A stretch of 14,822 nt of DNA from an uncultured Eubacteriales bacterium (GCA_902803185.1 CADCOV010000093.1:1-14822), one strand, 5' to 3'; numbered from the stretch's first letter, positions 1-7,156 are shown. Translations and numbers: made by a program. Notes: a model not told the origin generated them from the sequence alone.

Positions 1-634
1 CCGCCGCCTCACCTCCCGACAGGGCTCTCTCCAGCATCCTGCCCAGGCTGTACAGGTCCGTTCTCCCATCGGTCTTCCCGCCGGAGAGCTGCTCCGGCGC
101 GGCGTAGCCCATCGTCCCCAAACTGCGCTCCCCCGTGCCTGCCTTTCCCTGCAGCACGGCGGAGCCGAAGTCGATCAGGCACAGGCTGCCGTCCTCCCGC
201 AGGATCACGTTGGCGGGTTTCAGGTCCCGGTAGACCACCGGCGGGGACTGGGTGTGGAGGTATTCCAGCACGCCGCAGAGCGCGATCCCCCAGCGGAGGA
301 TCTCCTCCCGGGACGGCTCTTCCTCGGCTAATACCTCCGCCAGGTCCCTCCCCGGGATGTAGTCCATGACGAGGAGGAGCCCGTCCTCCCGGGGCAGGAC
401 GTCCCCCAGGGCGGGCAGCATCGGATGCCGGAGGGCCTTCAGGAGCCTGAGCTCCGTCAGCGCGCCACGGGCGGCGATGCCCTCTCCCGCGGCGCAGTCG
501 CTGCGGAGCTCTTTGACCGCCCAGAGGTGGCCGGTGAGGACGTCGGAGGCCAGGTAGACGTTGCTCATGCCGCCCCGTCCCAGCAGCCTTTCGACGCGGT
601 ATCTGCCGCCTAAAAGGTCACCTGCGGCCAGCAT
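1..634 (-). CDS. Ser/Thr protein kinase (Hanks type), 3' end cut off by window edge
   Basis: Eukaryotic-like protein kinase that phosphorylates Ser/Thr on partner proteins; 211 residues are visible and the C-terminus lies off the left edge. Seen in the translation: glycine-rich loop GRGGMSNVY (19-27), ATP lysine in AVKE (K41), helix-C glutamate in TELRLL (E61), catalytic loop YRDLKPAN (135-142), DFG (155-157) and APE within GYAAPEQ (179-181). The catalytic HRD histidine is replaced by tyrosine; Asp137 is kept, so activity is expected. ATG at 634 is chosen because the same frame has a stop at 653-655 and GGAGGA sits 7 nt upstream. It lies 18 nt after the PP2C stop and is the last visible gene of the phospho-signalling operon. 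The natural partners are the phosphatase and FHA protein encoded just upstream. Whether it has a C-terminal membrane segment or PASTA domains cannot be seen; the tight clustering suggests a cluster-specific kinase, not the housekeeping PASTA kinase. Confidence 0.93.
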   Translation of the reverse strand, partial: MLAAGDLLGGRYRVERLLGRGGMSNVYLASDVLTGHLWAVKELRSDCAAGEGIAARGALTELRLLKALRHPMLPALGDVLPREDGLLLVMDYIPGRDLAEVLAEEEPSREEILRWGIALCGVLEYLHTQSPPVVYRDLKPANVILREDGSLCLIDFGSAVLQGKAGTGERSLGTMGYAAPEQLSGGKTDGRTDLYSLGRMLERALSGGEAA

Positions 635-652
635 CCGGACGTCCTCCGCCGG

Positions 653-1414
653 TCATCGGACCGCGATCGCCACCGCAGTGATGTTGTCCTGCTCGCCGCT
701 CAGCCGGGCCATCCCGGACAGGTCGTCCAGGGCGGATTCGATGTCCTTCCTGCCCCGCATCGCCGGCGGATAGAGGAAGCCCCGCATCATCTCCGGGGAG
801 AGCTCGTGGTAGAACCCGTCCGTGCAGATGATGAAGAGAGAAGGCGCCTCCACCTTGCCGTCGTAGAAGCTCTGCTGGAGGTCCGGCGTCCCCACGCACT
901 GGAGCAGGACGTTCCTGCGCGGATCCCGGGCCGCTTCCTCCTCCGTCAGGCGGCCCATGGCCACCTCCTTCGCCACCAGCGAGTCGTCGTCCGTCAGCTG
1001 CCTGACGTCCTTTCCGATCTCGTAGGCCCTGGAATCCCCCACGTTCAGGATGCAGTAGCGGTCGTCGTAGAGCAGCAGCGCCGTCACCGTGGTGCCGGAG
1101 CAGCTCTTCTCCTCCTCCGCCTTCTCGAGCAGGCTTTCGTTGACCTCATCCACGATCCCCATCCACTCGTCCATGATGTCCAGGCAGTCGTCGTACTTCT
1201 CGAACAGGTCCTGGATGTGATCCTCCGCCCAGCGCCGGAAGGCGCTCACCAGCATATCGCTGGCCCTGGCGCCGTGCTCCATGCCGCCGACGCCGTCGCA
1301 GACCACCGCGAAGGCCGCCTCCAGCCCTCCGTCCTGATAGTGGTAGCAGCAGTATCTGTCCTCGTTGTTCTTGCGCGGTCCCTTGTCGGTGAACCCGCCG
1401 ATCACGTATTCCAT
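653..1414 (-). CDS. PP2C-family protein Ser/Thr phosphatase
   Basis: Metal-dependent phosphatase of the PPM/PP2C family, expected to remove phosphate from Ser/Thr on targets of the adjacent kinase. The 253 residues match a single catalytic domain of usual length. Visible motifs: NNEDR near residue 16-20, CDGVGG (39-44), SGTTVTA (106-111), GDSRAY (126-131), CTDGFYH (197-203) and the C-terminal GEQDN (240-244), which together supply the metal-binding aspartates. No signal peptide or membrane segment is seen, so it is cytoplasmic. The ATG at 1414 has AGGAGAG a few bases upstream. The start overlaps the end of the FHA gene by 13 nt, which suggests translational coupling. The kinase starts 18 nt after its stop. 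Confidence 0.93.
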   Translation of the reverse strand: MEYVIGGFTDKGPRKNNEDRYCCYHYQDGGLEAAFAVVCDGVGGMEHGARASDMLVSAFRRWAEDHIQDLFEKYDDCLDIMDEWMGIVDEVNESLLEKAEEEKSCSGTTVTALLLYDDRYCILNVGDSRAYEIGKDVRQLTDDDSLVAKEVAMGRLTEEEAARDPRRNVLLQCVGTPDLQQSFYDGKVEAPSLFIICTDGFYHELSPEMMRGFLYPPAMRGRKDIESALDDLSGMARLSGEQDNITAVAIAVR

Positions 1415-2493
1415 TCTTCTCTCTCCTTTTCTTCAAAACGAAACGCTTCGTCCGCGACGGTGAACACCGCCCCGTTTTCCAGCCGCATCTCGACGTTCTT
1501 CTCCACCAGGCGCCCCTCCAGCCGGGTGAGGTTGGTGGACCCCAGATCCGTCAGATAGAAGGCGCCGCCCCGCTGCATGATGGCGGCGTGGTGCCGGCTC
1601 ACCGCGGGATTATCCGCCACGCAGCACTGGTTCTTCTCCGGGTCCTTGCCGATCCGGAAGGCCGGTCCCCGCACCTGCCAGACCTCTCCCGTCGACAGGC
1701 GGATCAAAACCGCCTCCGGCTCCGCCGGCCGCAGCAGCACCGTCTCTTCCCCGCCGCTTCGGAGCAGCACGGTCTCCTCCCGCTCTGCCCTTCCCGGCCG
1801 CTTTCGCCGGAACAGGCCGCTCCGCTTCCTCTCAGGCGGGGCCGGCTCTCTCCGCTCCCGCTCCCATTCCGGCGGCAGCAGGGGCGCTTCCGGCGCCGGC
1901 GCAGGCGGGCTCTCCTTCGGAGGCTTCACCTCTCCCCGCAGCTCACCCTGCGGCTCCTCTTCCTCTTCCTCCGCCTCGTCCTCCTGCTCCAGGGCCTCCG
2001 CGAGCTTCGCCGATGACAGCTTCCCTTCCTCCATCGAAAGCGCTATGGCGGCAAGGAGCTCCTCCCGCTCTTCGCCCTCCGTCATCGCCTCCACCAGCCT
2101 GCGGAGCTTCTCTCCCGCATCCTCGGCGGGGGCCTTCTCCCGGACGGGCAGGCAGACCGCCTCGGTCCTTCCGGTGTCCCGGTCGGCAAACAGCAGGGAT
2201 GGCTCCAGCCTGAGGTAGCCGGCGTCGATCAGGCAGCTCCGCACCTCCTCCAGCATATGGAGAAGATCCCGGAGTACCCTCCTGAAGGGCGGCAATTCGC
2301 CGGTCTTCGCCAGGAGGTCCAGAGGCTCGCCCGCCGGTCTTAAGACGAAACCGTCCTCCTCCCGCTCCACCGGGACGAGGCCCTCGATCTTCCGGTTCTT
2401 CATCGCTTCCCACGAGACACTGTCGATCTCCTCCTCTCCGCAGAGATACTTCAGGGCCGGTCTGCGTCCCCGCACGCACCAGATGAATCCCAC
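1402..2493 (-). CDS. DUF6382 domain plus C-terminal FHA domain protein
   Basis: Phosphothreonine-binding adaptor of 363 residues. The N-terminal ~165 residues resemble DUF6382, including a conserved-looking stretch around IDSVSWEAMKNRKIEGLVPV (23-42). An acidic, proline-rich low-complexity linker follows (about 171-225), then a basic patch RKRSGLFRRKR (222-232), then three 10-residue repeats (241-270). The FHA domain runs from ~271 to 355 and keeps RIGKD (280-284), VSRHHA (298-303) and DLGSTN (316-321), the residues that grip phosphothreonine. The start is GTG at 2493 because GGGAGGAG lies at the right distance upstream; the nearby ATG at 2498 is out of frame. It overlaps the upstream receiver gene by 43 nt. 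From family knowledge, such FHA proteins read kinase output; the partner is inferred from the neighbouring kinase. DUF6382 proteins are often found near Tad-pilus genes in Clostridia (recalled, not checked). Confidence 0.88.
   Translation of the reverse strand: MGFIWCVRGRRPALKYLCGEEEIDSVSWEAMKNRKIEGLVPVEREEDGFVLRPAGEPLDLLAKTGELPPFRRVLRDLLHMLEEVRSCLIDAGYLRLEPSLLFADRDTGRTEAVCLPVREKAPAEDAGEKLRRLVEAMTEGEEREELLAAIALSMEEGKLSSAKLAEALEQEDEAEEEEEEPQGELRGEVKPPKESPPAPAPEAPLLPPEWERERREPAPPERKRSGLFRRKRPGRAEREETVLLRSGGEETVLLRPAEPEAVLIRLSTGEVWQVRGPAFRIGKDPEKNQCCVADNPAVSRHHAAIMQRGGAFYLTDLGSTNLTRLEGRLVEKNVEMRLENGAVFTVADEAFRFEEKEREEWNT
1684..1773 (-). repeat. Three 10-residue tandem repeats with candidate phosphothreonines
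   Basis: Residues 241-270 of the FHA protein form three in-register units: TVLLRSGGEE, TVLLRPAEPE and AVLIRLSTGE. Thr241 and Thr251 are each preceded by two glutamates; the third unit has Ala in place of Thr. The block sits directly before the FHA domain. An acidic TxLL-type site just N-terminal to an FHA domain resembles the ETTS-type switch of GarA/OdhI, where phosphorylation makes the protein bind its own FHA domain. That role here is inference. Confidence 0.75.
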
Positions 2494-3053
2494 GGCATCT
2501 CTCCTCCCTTTTCCGCGACCACCACCACGAGGCGCACCTGCGGCGCCAGATGATCCAGCATCGTCTGCAGATGCTCCTTCGAGCGGACCAAAACCTCCAT
2601 CGGGCCCAGCGGTGCCTTCGCGTTCATGATCCTCTCCGTGTCCTCATCGTCCTCGCCGGTCAGCGTCGCCATCAGGACCCTGGCCAGCTGGTCCGGCATG
2701 CCCCTGCACCACTCTGTGGTGGATTCCATCCAGGCGTACATCATCCGCTGGTAGATCTCCTCCGACCCCGCATAGCGGCTGACCGCCGGGATCCCCTCCA
2801 GGCTGCGGATGCCCTCCGCCCTCACCAGATAGAGGCGCCCCGCCCTGGAGAACCGCTCGGCTCTGAGGTCGAACTCCTGGTCCGCTACGATCATCGGCGG
2901 ATAGGGCAGATCCTCCTCGAGGATCTCCGCCACACCCTCCGGCGCGTCCGTGATACAGATCTGCACCATGCTTCCATGGTCCTCCAGGAACGCGTCCGCG
3001 AGGCGTTCCGCATACCTTCTGTCCCGATCCAAAATGATGACTGTCAATGCCAT
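2451..3053 (-). CDS. Receiver-like protein resembling a TadZ/CpaE N-terminus, without ATPase
   Basis: A 200-residue protein whose first ~110 residues look like a response-regulator receiver fold. Strand 1 ends in the acid pair LDRD (D9, D11), and a possible phospho-acceptor D58 sits in IVADQEF. The usual Thr/Ser after strand 4 and the Lys after strand 5 are not obvious (LYLVRAE; VSRYAGSEEI), so it is probably a pseudo-receiver. The SRYAGSEEIYQRM stretch resembles the segment that precedes the P-loop ATPase in clostridial TadZ/CpaE proteins, but no Walker motif follows. The C-terminal ~90 residues match nothing I recognise. ATG at 3053 has AAGGAG 7 nt upstream and a promoter at 3085-3113. It is the first gene of the operon and overlaps the FHA gene by 43 nt. 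It could instead be a stand-alone signalling adaptor; the assignment is by fold pattern only. Confidence 0.6.
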   Translation of the reverse strand: MALTVIILDRDRRYAERLADAFLEDHGSMVQICITDAPEGVAEILEEDLPYPPMIVADQEFDLRAERFSRAGRLYLVRAEGIRSLEGIPAVSRYAGSEEIYQRMMYAWMESTTEWCRGMPDQLARVLMATLTGEDDEDTERIMNAKAPLGPMEVLVRSKEHLQTMLDHLAPQVRLVVVVAEKGGEMPWDSSGACGDADRP

Positions 3054-3084
3054 TTTCTTTCTCCTTTCCTGTTCCGGTATCGCA

Positions 3085-3113
3085 AGGATAGCCCCGCCCT
3101 ATGGGGAATTCAA
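3085..3113 (-). promoter_or_regulatory. Candidate sigma-A promoter of the phospho-signalling operon
   Basis: On the minus strand TTGAAT (3108-3113) and TATCCT (3085-3090) are separated by exactly 17 nt. The start point would fall near 3078, giving a ~25-nt leader with AAGGAG at 3061-3066 before the ATG at 3053. It lies just downstream of the cca terminator, so the operon has its own start of transcription. Confidence 0.6.
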
Positions 3114-3163
3114 GGCACTGTTTTCTGGGGAACCGCAGACGATTCTGACTATCCCCGGACACG

Positions 3164-3193
3164 AAAAAGGAGAGGCTCATGATCAGCCTCTCC
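3164..3193 (-). terminator. Rho-independent terminator of cca
   Basis: On the minus strand a perfect 9-bp stem (GGAGAGGCT / AGCCTCTCC, arms 3185-3193 and 3169-3177) with a 7-nt loop is followed by TTTTT (3164-3168). It begins 22 nt after the cca stop codon and separates cca from the signalling operon. Confidence 0.9.
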
Positions 3194-3215
3194 CGGGGTT
3201 TCCCATACAGGATCA

Positions 3216-4538
3216 TCACATTTTGATTTTTTTCAGAAGCGCCTCTTTTTCGTTCGGCACCTCTCCTTCGATCACCAGCTCCAGGAGCTTGTCCAGGGTC
3301 TCGCCCAGCTTCGGTCCCGCCGGGATCCCCGCCGCCATCAGGTCACCGCCCTTCACGGCGAGCTGGGCCAGGGTGAAAGCCTGCTCCTCCTCCAGGATGC
3401 GGCGCCCGATCTCCTCCAGGACGTCGATGCCGGCAGCCCTGGCCGCGCATTCCGGCGTCTGGGCCAGGTTGTCCGCCCGGATCAGCGCCAGAAGGTCGAA
3501 ATACAGCGCCGGGCCGACTTTGCGCATCTCCCGCTTCACCGCCTTCTCCGACGGGTGGATCTGGTCCATGTGGCGGGCGATCAGCTTTGTCACCCGTTCC
3601 CGGACCTCGTTCGACGCGTGGAGCCGCCGCAGCACCGTCTCCGCGATCAAAGCCCCCTCCTCCGCATGGCCGTAGAAGTGGCCCCGGCCGTCCTCTCCCA
3701 GGGAGAAACAGGCCGGCTTCGCAGCGTCGTGGAGCAAAGCCGCAAGCCTCAGCTCCGCCGACGCAGGCACGCCCGCCACCACCCGGACGGTGTGGCCGTA
3801 GACGTCATAGCAGTGGTACGGGCTCCTTTGATCGAAGCCCACCGTCGCCTGAAGCTCCGGGATCACCTCGCAGAGGATCTCCGGATAGGCCGTGAGCACC
3901 GGCAGGACGTGGCCGCCGGTCAGGAGCTTCGTGAGTTCGGCGTAGATCCGCTCGCCGCTGATCCTCGCCAGCATGCCCCGGCACTCCCGGGCCGCCGCCG
4001 CGGTCTCCTCCTCCACCTCAAAACCCAGGGCCGCCGCGAACCGGACCGCCCTGAGGATCCTGAGGCCGTCCTCCCGGAACCTCTCCCGGGGATCGCCCAC
4101 GCAGCGGATGCACCCCGCTGCGATGTCCGCACGGCCGCCGAAGGGATCCTCGAACCGCTCCCCGCCGTCCCAGGCGATGGCGTTCATCGTGAAATCCCGC
4201 CGGGCCAGGTCCTCCCGCAGGGACCGGGTGAAGGCGACGCTGTCCGGGTGCCGCCCGTCGCTGTAGGCGCCCTCGGTCCGGAAGGTGGTGATCTCCAGAG
4301 GCTCTCCCCCCAGCAGCACCGTCACGGTGCCGTGCTTCAGCCCGGTCTCGATCAACCGCTCTCCTGCGAAGGCCGCCTCCGTCTCCGAAGGCTCCGCTGA
4401 GGTCGTGATGTCGTAGTCCGACGGCGTCCGGCCCATCAGGTGATCCCGGACGCAGCCACCCACCAGCCAGGCCTCAAAGCCCGCCTGCCTGAGCTTCGCC
4501 AGCGCATATGAAACTGTCTCGGGGATCTGCTGCCGCAT
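3216..4538 (-). CDS. cca: CCA tRNA nucleotidyltransferase with HD domain
   Basis: Adds or repairs the 3'-CCA end of tRNAs from CTP and ATP without a template; cytoplasmic and usually essential where tRNA genes lack CCA. The 440 residues show the class II nucleotidyltransferase head: LVGGCVRD (25-32), the metal-binding DYD (41-43), RRDFTMNA (113-120) and the neck ERFREDGLRILRAVRF (152-167). An HD domain follows with LLHDAAKP (268-275), as in the longer clostridial form. The ATG at 4538 has AGGAG about 7 nt upstream. It has its own promoter region and terminator and appears monocistronic, divergent from the MFS gene. The motifs do not tell a full CCA-adding enzyme from a split CC- or A-adding one; full CCA addition is the default reading. 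Confidence 0.95.
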   Translation of the reverse strand: MRQQIPETVSYALAKLRQAGFEAWLVGGCVRDHLMGRTPSDYDITTSAEPSETEAAFAGERLIETGLKHGTVTVLLGGEPLEITTFRTEGAYSDGRHPDSVAFTRSLREDLARRDFTMNAIAWDGGERFEDPFGGRADIAAGCIRCVGDPRERFREDGLRILRAVRFAAALGFEVEEETAAAARECRGMLARISGERIYAELTKLLTGGHVLPVLTAYPEILCEVIPELQATVGFDQRSPYHCYDVYGHTVRVVAGVPASAELRLAALLHDAAKPACFSLGEDGRGHFYGHAEEGALIAETVLRRLHASNEVRERVTKLIARHMDQIHPSEKAVKREMRKVGPALYFDLLALIRADNLAQTPECAARAAGIDVLEEIGRRILEEEQAFTLAQLAVKGGDLMAAGIPAGPKLGETLDKLLELVIEGEVPNEKEALLKKIKM

Positions 4539-4557
4539 CGCCGTCTCCTCTCCTCAT

Positions 4558-4586
4558 TTGCTTTAGTATAACATAAATGGTATACT
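4558..4586 (+). promoter_or_regulatory. Candidate sigma-A promoter of the MFS gene
   Basis: TTGCTT (4558-4563) and TATACT (4581-4586) are spaced by 17 nt. The start point would be near 4593, leaving a ~19-nt leader with GGAGG at 4600-4604 before the ATG at 4612. This places the alternative GTG at 4591 upstream of or at the transcription start, which supports the ATG at 4612. Confidence 0.7.
4565..4573 (-). promoter_or_regulatory. Candidate extended -10 promoter of cca
   Basis: On the minus strand TGTTATACT is an extended -10 element (TGnTATACT) ahead of the cca start at 4538. No convincing -35 is seen at 16-18 nt. It lies inside the spacer of the oppositely directed MFS promoter, so the two would compete for RNA polymerase. 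Confidence 0.5.
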
Positions 4587-4611
4587 GGTAGTGAGAATTG
4601 GAGGTGTTATT

Positions 4612-6057
4612 ATGAAGCTGAGATCCCGTACGAAGGTCTTTTATGGGATCGGAGGCATCGCGGACGAGGCGATCTACACCCTCGTCATCACGTACCAGAT
4701 GTTCTTTCTGACCCAGGTGGCAGGCCTGCGTCCGGCGGCAGCCGGCGTGATCGCCGCGGTGGGCTCCGTGTGGGAGACCCTCTGCAGCCCGGTCATCGGG
4801 TATCTGTCCGACAATATCAGGACGCGCTACGGCAGGCGGAAACCTTTCATCCTGTTGTTCTCCATCCCCGCCGGCGCCTGCGTCGCCCTGCTCTTCACCG
4901 TCATCCCCGGCAGCGATCCCGTCAAAGTCCTCTATTACGGCGTCATCAACGTACTGCTCTGGCAGTGCTTTTCTTTGTTTTTCATCCCGTATATCGCCTG
5001 GGGCTCGGACCTGACGGAGGACTACGACGAGCGCACGTCCCTGAGGTCCTACGCCTACGTGGGCAACCAGATCGGCATGACCCTGGCGATGACGGTCCCG
5101 AGCCTCCTCGTCGCGAAGCTGCTCGAGCGGGGCAGCACCCTCGCCGGCGCCTGGCAGGCCGTGGGACTCATGGTGGGCATCGCCGCGGCAGCCTCCCTGC
5201 TCCTGTGCGCCTGGCACATCAAGGAGACCGACGACCCGTCCTACCGGAAGCCTGCGGTGCGGGAGAAGCTCCTGACCGTCGGCAGGCTCAAGCCCATGCT
5301 CCTGGAGTACGCGGGGATCCTGCAGCTCAAGCCGGCCCGCATCGTCATCGCCTGCAGCATGCTCTACCTGGTCTCCAACATCTTCTTCGGATCCGGCAGA
5401 GTCTACTGCTTCACCTACGAGATGGGGCTTTCCGCCGGCGCGGTCTCCCTGGCGCTCCTCAGCATCACCATCGCCGGCGTCCTGCTGGCGCCGCTCCTCG
5501 CCCGGATCTCCGCCCGCACGGACAAGACGAAGGTCTTCAGCGTCGGCATCATGGTGAGCGGCCTCCTTCTGACCGCCGCCGCCTTCCTGCCCCTCAAGGG
5601 GCTCACCGGCGGGATCGTCCTCTGCCTCTTCTTCGCCCTGGGCAACACCTGCTACTGGCAGCTGATGCCGTCGATCCTCTACGACGTCTGCGAAGCGGAG
5701 GAGCTGGCCTCCCGCAGCAACCACGCGGGCGCGGTGATCTCCACCCAGGCGCTGTCCGAATCCGCGGCGGCCGCCGTCGGGTCCGCTTTGCTGGGCCTGG
5801 TGCTGCAGACTGCGGGCTTTGATGAGACCCTGGCCGTCCAATCCGCCACCGCCCTTCGCTGGGTCACCTACAGCACCACCGCGATCCCGGGCCTCATGAT
5901 GGTCTGCGTCGGCCTCGCCATGAGCCGCCACACCATCACGAAGAAGAGCAGCGCCCGGATCTCCGAAGCGCTGGCCCTCCGCCGCGCCGGCACGGAGCCG
6001 GACCTCACCGCCTTCACCGACGTCTACGGCAAAACCCTCAGGGGCGTCAAACACTGA
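4612..6057 (+). CDS. GPH-family MFS transporter (sugar/cation symporter type)
   Basis: Integral membrane protein of 481 residues with about 12 hydrophobic segments, the usual size for the glycoside-pentoside-hexuronide:cation symporter (MFS_2) family. Family marks seen: an N-terminal YGIGGIADEA, the loop 2-3 motif GYLSDN...RYGRRKPF (63-79), and PYIAWGSDLTEDYDERTSLR (126-145), which matches the PYxAxxxELTxDYxER signature. The start is ATG 4612, not the in-frame GTG 4591, because GGAGG at 4600-4604 is placed for the ATG. The gene is alone, with its own promoter and terminator. No sugar-metabolism gene is adjacent, so the substrate cannot be inferred; family members carry sugars or glycosides with Na+ or H+. 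Confidence 0.88.
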   Translation: MKLRSRTKVFYGIGGIADEAIYTLVITYQMFFLTQVAGLRPAAAGVIAAVGSVWETLCSPVIGYLSDNIRTRYGRRKPFILLFSIPAGACVALLFTVIPGSDPVKVLYYGVINVLLWQCFSLFFIPYIAWGSDLTEDYDERTSLRSYAYVGNQIGMTLAMTVPSLLVAKLLERGSTLAGAWQAVGLMVGIAAAASLLLCAWHIKETDDPSYRKPAVREKLLTVGRLKPMLLEYAGILQLKPARIVIACSMLYLVSNIFFGSGRVYCFTYEMGLSAGAVSLALLSITIAGVLLAPLLARISARTDKTKVFSVGIMVSGLLLTAAAFLPLKGLTGGIVLCLFFALGNTCYWQLMPSILYDVCEAEELASRSNHAGAVISTQALSESAAAAVGSALLGLVLQTAGFDETLAVQSATALRWVTYSTTAIPGLMMVCVGLAMSRHTITKKSSARISEALALRRAGTEPDLTAFTDVYGKTLRGVKH

Positions 6058-6076
6058 ACCCCCATAGAACGACGAA

Positions 6077-6108
6077 ACCCCCGGCACGGAGCCGGGGGTG
6101 TTTTTTTT
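6077..6108 (+). terminator. Rho-independent terminator of the MFS gene
   Basis: A perfect 9-bp GC-rich stem (ACCCCCGGC / GCCGGGGGT, 6077-6085 and 6091-6099) with loop ACGGA is followed by eight T (6101-6108). The T tract overlaps the stop codon of azlD on the other strand. From the minus strand the stem is followed only by TTTCGTCG, so it may also stop azlCD transcription less well. Confidence 0.93.
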
Positions 6109-6436
6109 ACGCGAATATGACCTGGATCAGGAACATGTAGGAGATGGTGCCCACGAAGATGGCGATGAGGTCCTTCTTCGTCAGGAGCTGCAGGCCGACG
6201 GTGATGCCGAGGGCGATGAGCTCCGGCAGCCCGTGTGGGGCCTCGATGACGGCGGTGTTCCTGAGGCAGTAGACCACCAGCAGGCCCATGATGGCGTACG
6301 GGAGGTATTTCCCCAGGTAGGCGATGATCCCCGGCGTCTCCTTGCCCCGGAAGATCAGGAACGGCGCGAGCCGGAGGAAGAACACCACGGCGGACATGAC
6401 GACCACCAGGAGGACGGAATGGAGCGTACTAGGCAT
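6107..6436 (-). CDS. azlD: AzlD-family branched-chain amino acid exporter subunit
   Basis: Small membrane protein of 109 residues with about four hydrophobic segments, the usual AzlD length (~100-110). It is the partner of AzlC in the LIV-E type exporter for branched-chain amino acids and analogues. Recognisable stretches include LRLAPFLIFRG near residue 21-31 and PYAIMGLLVVYCLR near 46-59, typical of the family. The ATG at 6436 has GGAGG 7 nt upstream, and the start overlaps azlC by 8 nt, so the two are translationally coupled. The stop TAA lies inside the T tract of the convergent MFS terminator. Confidence 0.9.
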   Translation of the reverse strand: MPSTLHSVLLVVVMSAVVFFLRLAPFLIFRGKETPGIIAYLGKYLPYAIMGLLVVYCLRNTAVIEAPHGLPELIALGITVGLQLLTKKDLIAIFVGTISYMFLIQVIFA

Positions 6437-7121
6437 CGACCCACCTCCTCACCAGCGCGAGCGCCGCAGTGATCGAGATCATGGCCGGGATCAGGAAGTG
6501 CTCCGGTCCCAGGATCAAAAGCCACAGCACGGAGAGCCCGACTCCCAGAAGGACCGGGATGTGGTTCTTCGTCTCCCTCCACTGGCTCACCATCACGGTG
6601 GTGAACAGCGCGGTCATGACGAAATCCACCCCCGCCGTGTTGAAGGCGAAGGCCTCGCTCACCAGGACGCCGATGACGGAGCCTAAGATCCAGGCGCCCT
6701 GATCGATGACGGAGATCAGGAAGTAGTACATCTTCGGCTCCGATCCCGCCGGCGGCTCCGAGCTGGTCAGCAGCGCGTAGTTCTCGTCCGTCAGGCCGAA
6801 AGCCAGGATCGGCTTCATCCAGCCGGTCCCCTTGTACTTATCGATCATCGACAGGCCGTAGAACATGTACCGGCAGTTCACCACCAGCGCCATGATGGCC
6901 GCCGCGACCAGGGAGGCGCCGGAGCTCAGAAGGTCCACGCCCACGTACTCCATGGTCCCCGAATAGATGAAAAGGCTCATCAAAAAAGCCCAGATCGGGC
7001 TGTATCCTGCATCCTGCAGAAGGATCCCGAACCCCATCCCCAGGACGATGTAGCCCGTGGTGATCGGCAAGGTCCTTATCAAAACTGTCTTTACCAAATT
7101 CTTACTCATAACATTCAACAT
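6429..7121 (-). CDS. azlC: AzlC-family branched-chain amino acid exporter subunit
   Basis: Large subunit of the AzlCD exporter; 230 residues with several hydrophobic segments. Family marks: PITTGYIVLGMGFGI near the N-terminus, FIYSGTMEYV (51-60), NCRYMFYGLSM (81-91) and GLTDENYALL (108-117). From family knowledge AzlCD exports branched-chain amino acids or toxic analogues and is often controlled by Lrp-type regulators; no regulator gene is present here. ATG 7121 is taken as the start with GAGGGG 7 nt upstream; an in-frame ATG at 7109 is possible but lacks a good ribosome-binding site. The ribosome-binding site lies in the 3' arm of a hairpin (7125-7156). The gene follows the DUF5688 gene by 44 nt on the same strand and may share its transcript. 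Confidence 0.92.
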   Translation of the reverse strand: MLNVMSKNLVKTVLIRTLPITTGYIVLGMGFGILLQDAGYSPIWAFLMSLFIYSGTMEYVGVDLLSSGASLVAAAIMALVVNCRYMFYGLSMIDKYKGTGWMKPILAFGLTDENYALLTSSEPPAGSEPKMYYFLISVIDQGAWILGSVIGVLVSEAFAFNTAGVDFVMTALFTTVMVSQWRETKNHIPVLLGVGLSVLWLLILGPEHFLIPAMISITAALALVRRWVDA

Positions 7122-7124
7122 TGT

Positions 7125-7156
7125 AACACCCCTCGCCGGTCATGGCAAGGGGTGTT
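7125..7156 (-). promoter_or_regulatory. Hairpin covering the azlC ribosome-binding site
   Basis: On the minus strand two 13-nt arms (AACACCCCTTGCC and GGCGAGGGGTGTT) pair fully in RNA, with one U-G wobble, around a 6-nt loop ATGACC. The 3' arm contains GAGGGG, the only good ribosome-binding site for azlC, and ends 3 nt before the start codon. No T tract follows, so it is a poor terminator in this direction. On the plus strand the following bases (TTTCTG) are only weakly T-rich and no plus-strand gene ends here. A role in hiding the azlC ribosome-binding site is inference. Confidence 0.6.

Noticed and set aside
4591..4611. GTG start for the MFS gene
   Set aside because: It would add 7 residues encoded by the ribosome-binding site itself and lies at the predicted transcription start.
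4474..6087. A 537-codon open frame antisense to the MFS gene
   Set aside because: It is a GC-driven shadow with Gly/Asp/Glu-rich composition; it crosses the divergent promoters and has no ribosome-binding site or family motif.
7125..7156. Intrinsic terminator after the DUF5688 gene
   Set aside because: No T tract follows the stem on the minus strand, and the stem includes the azlC ribosome-binding site, so a translational role fits better.
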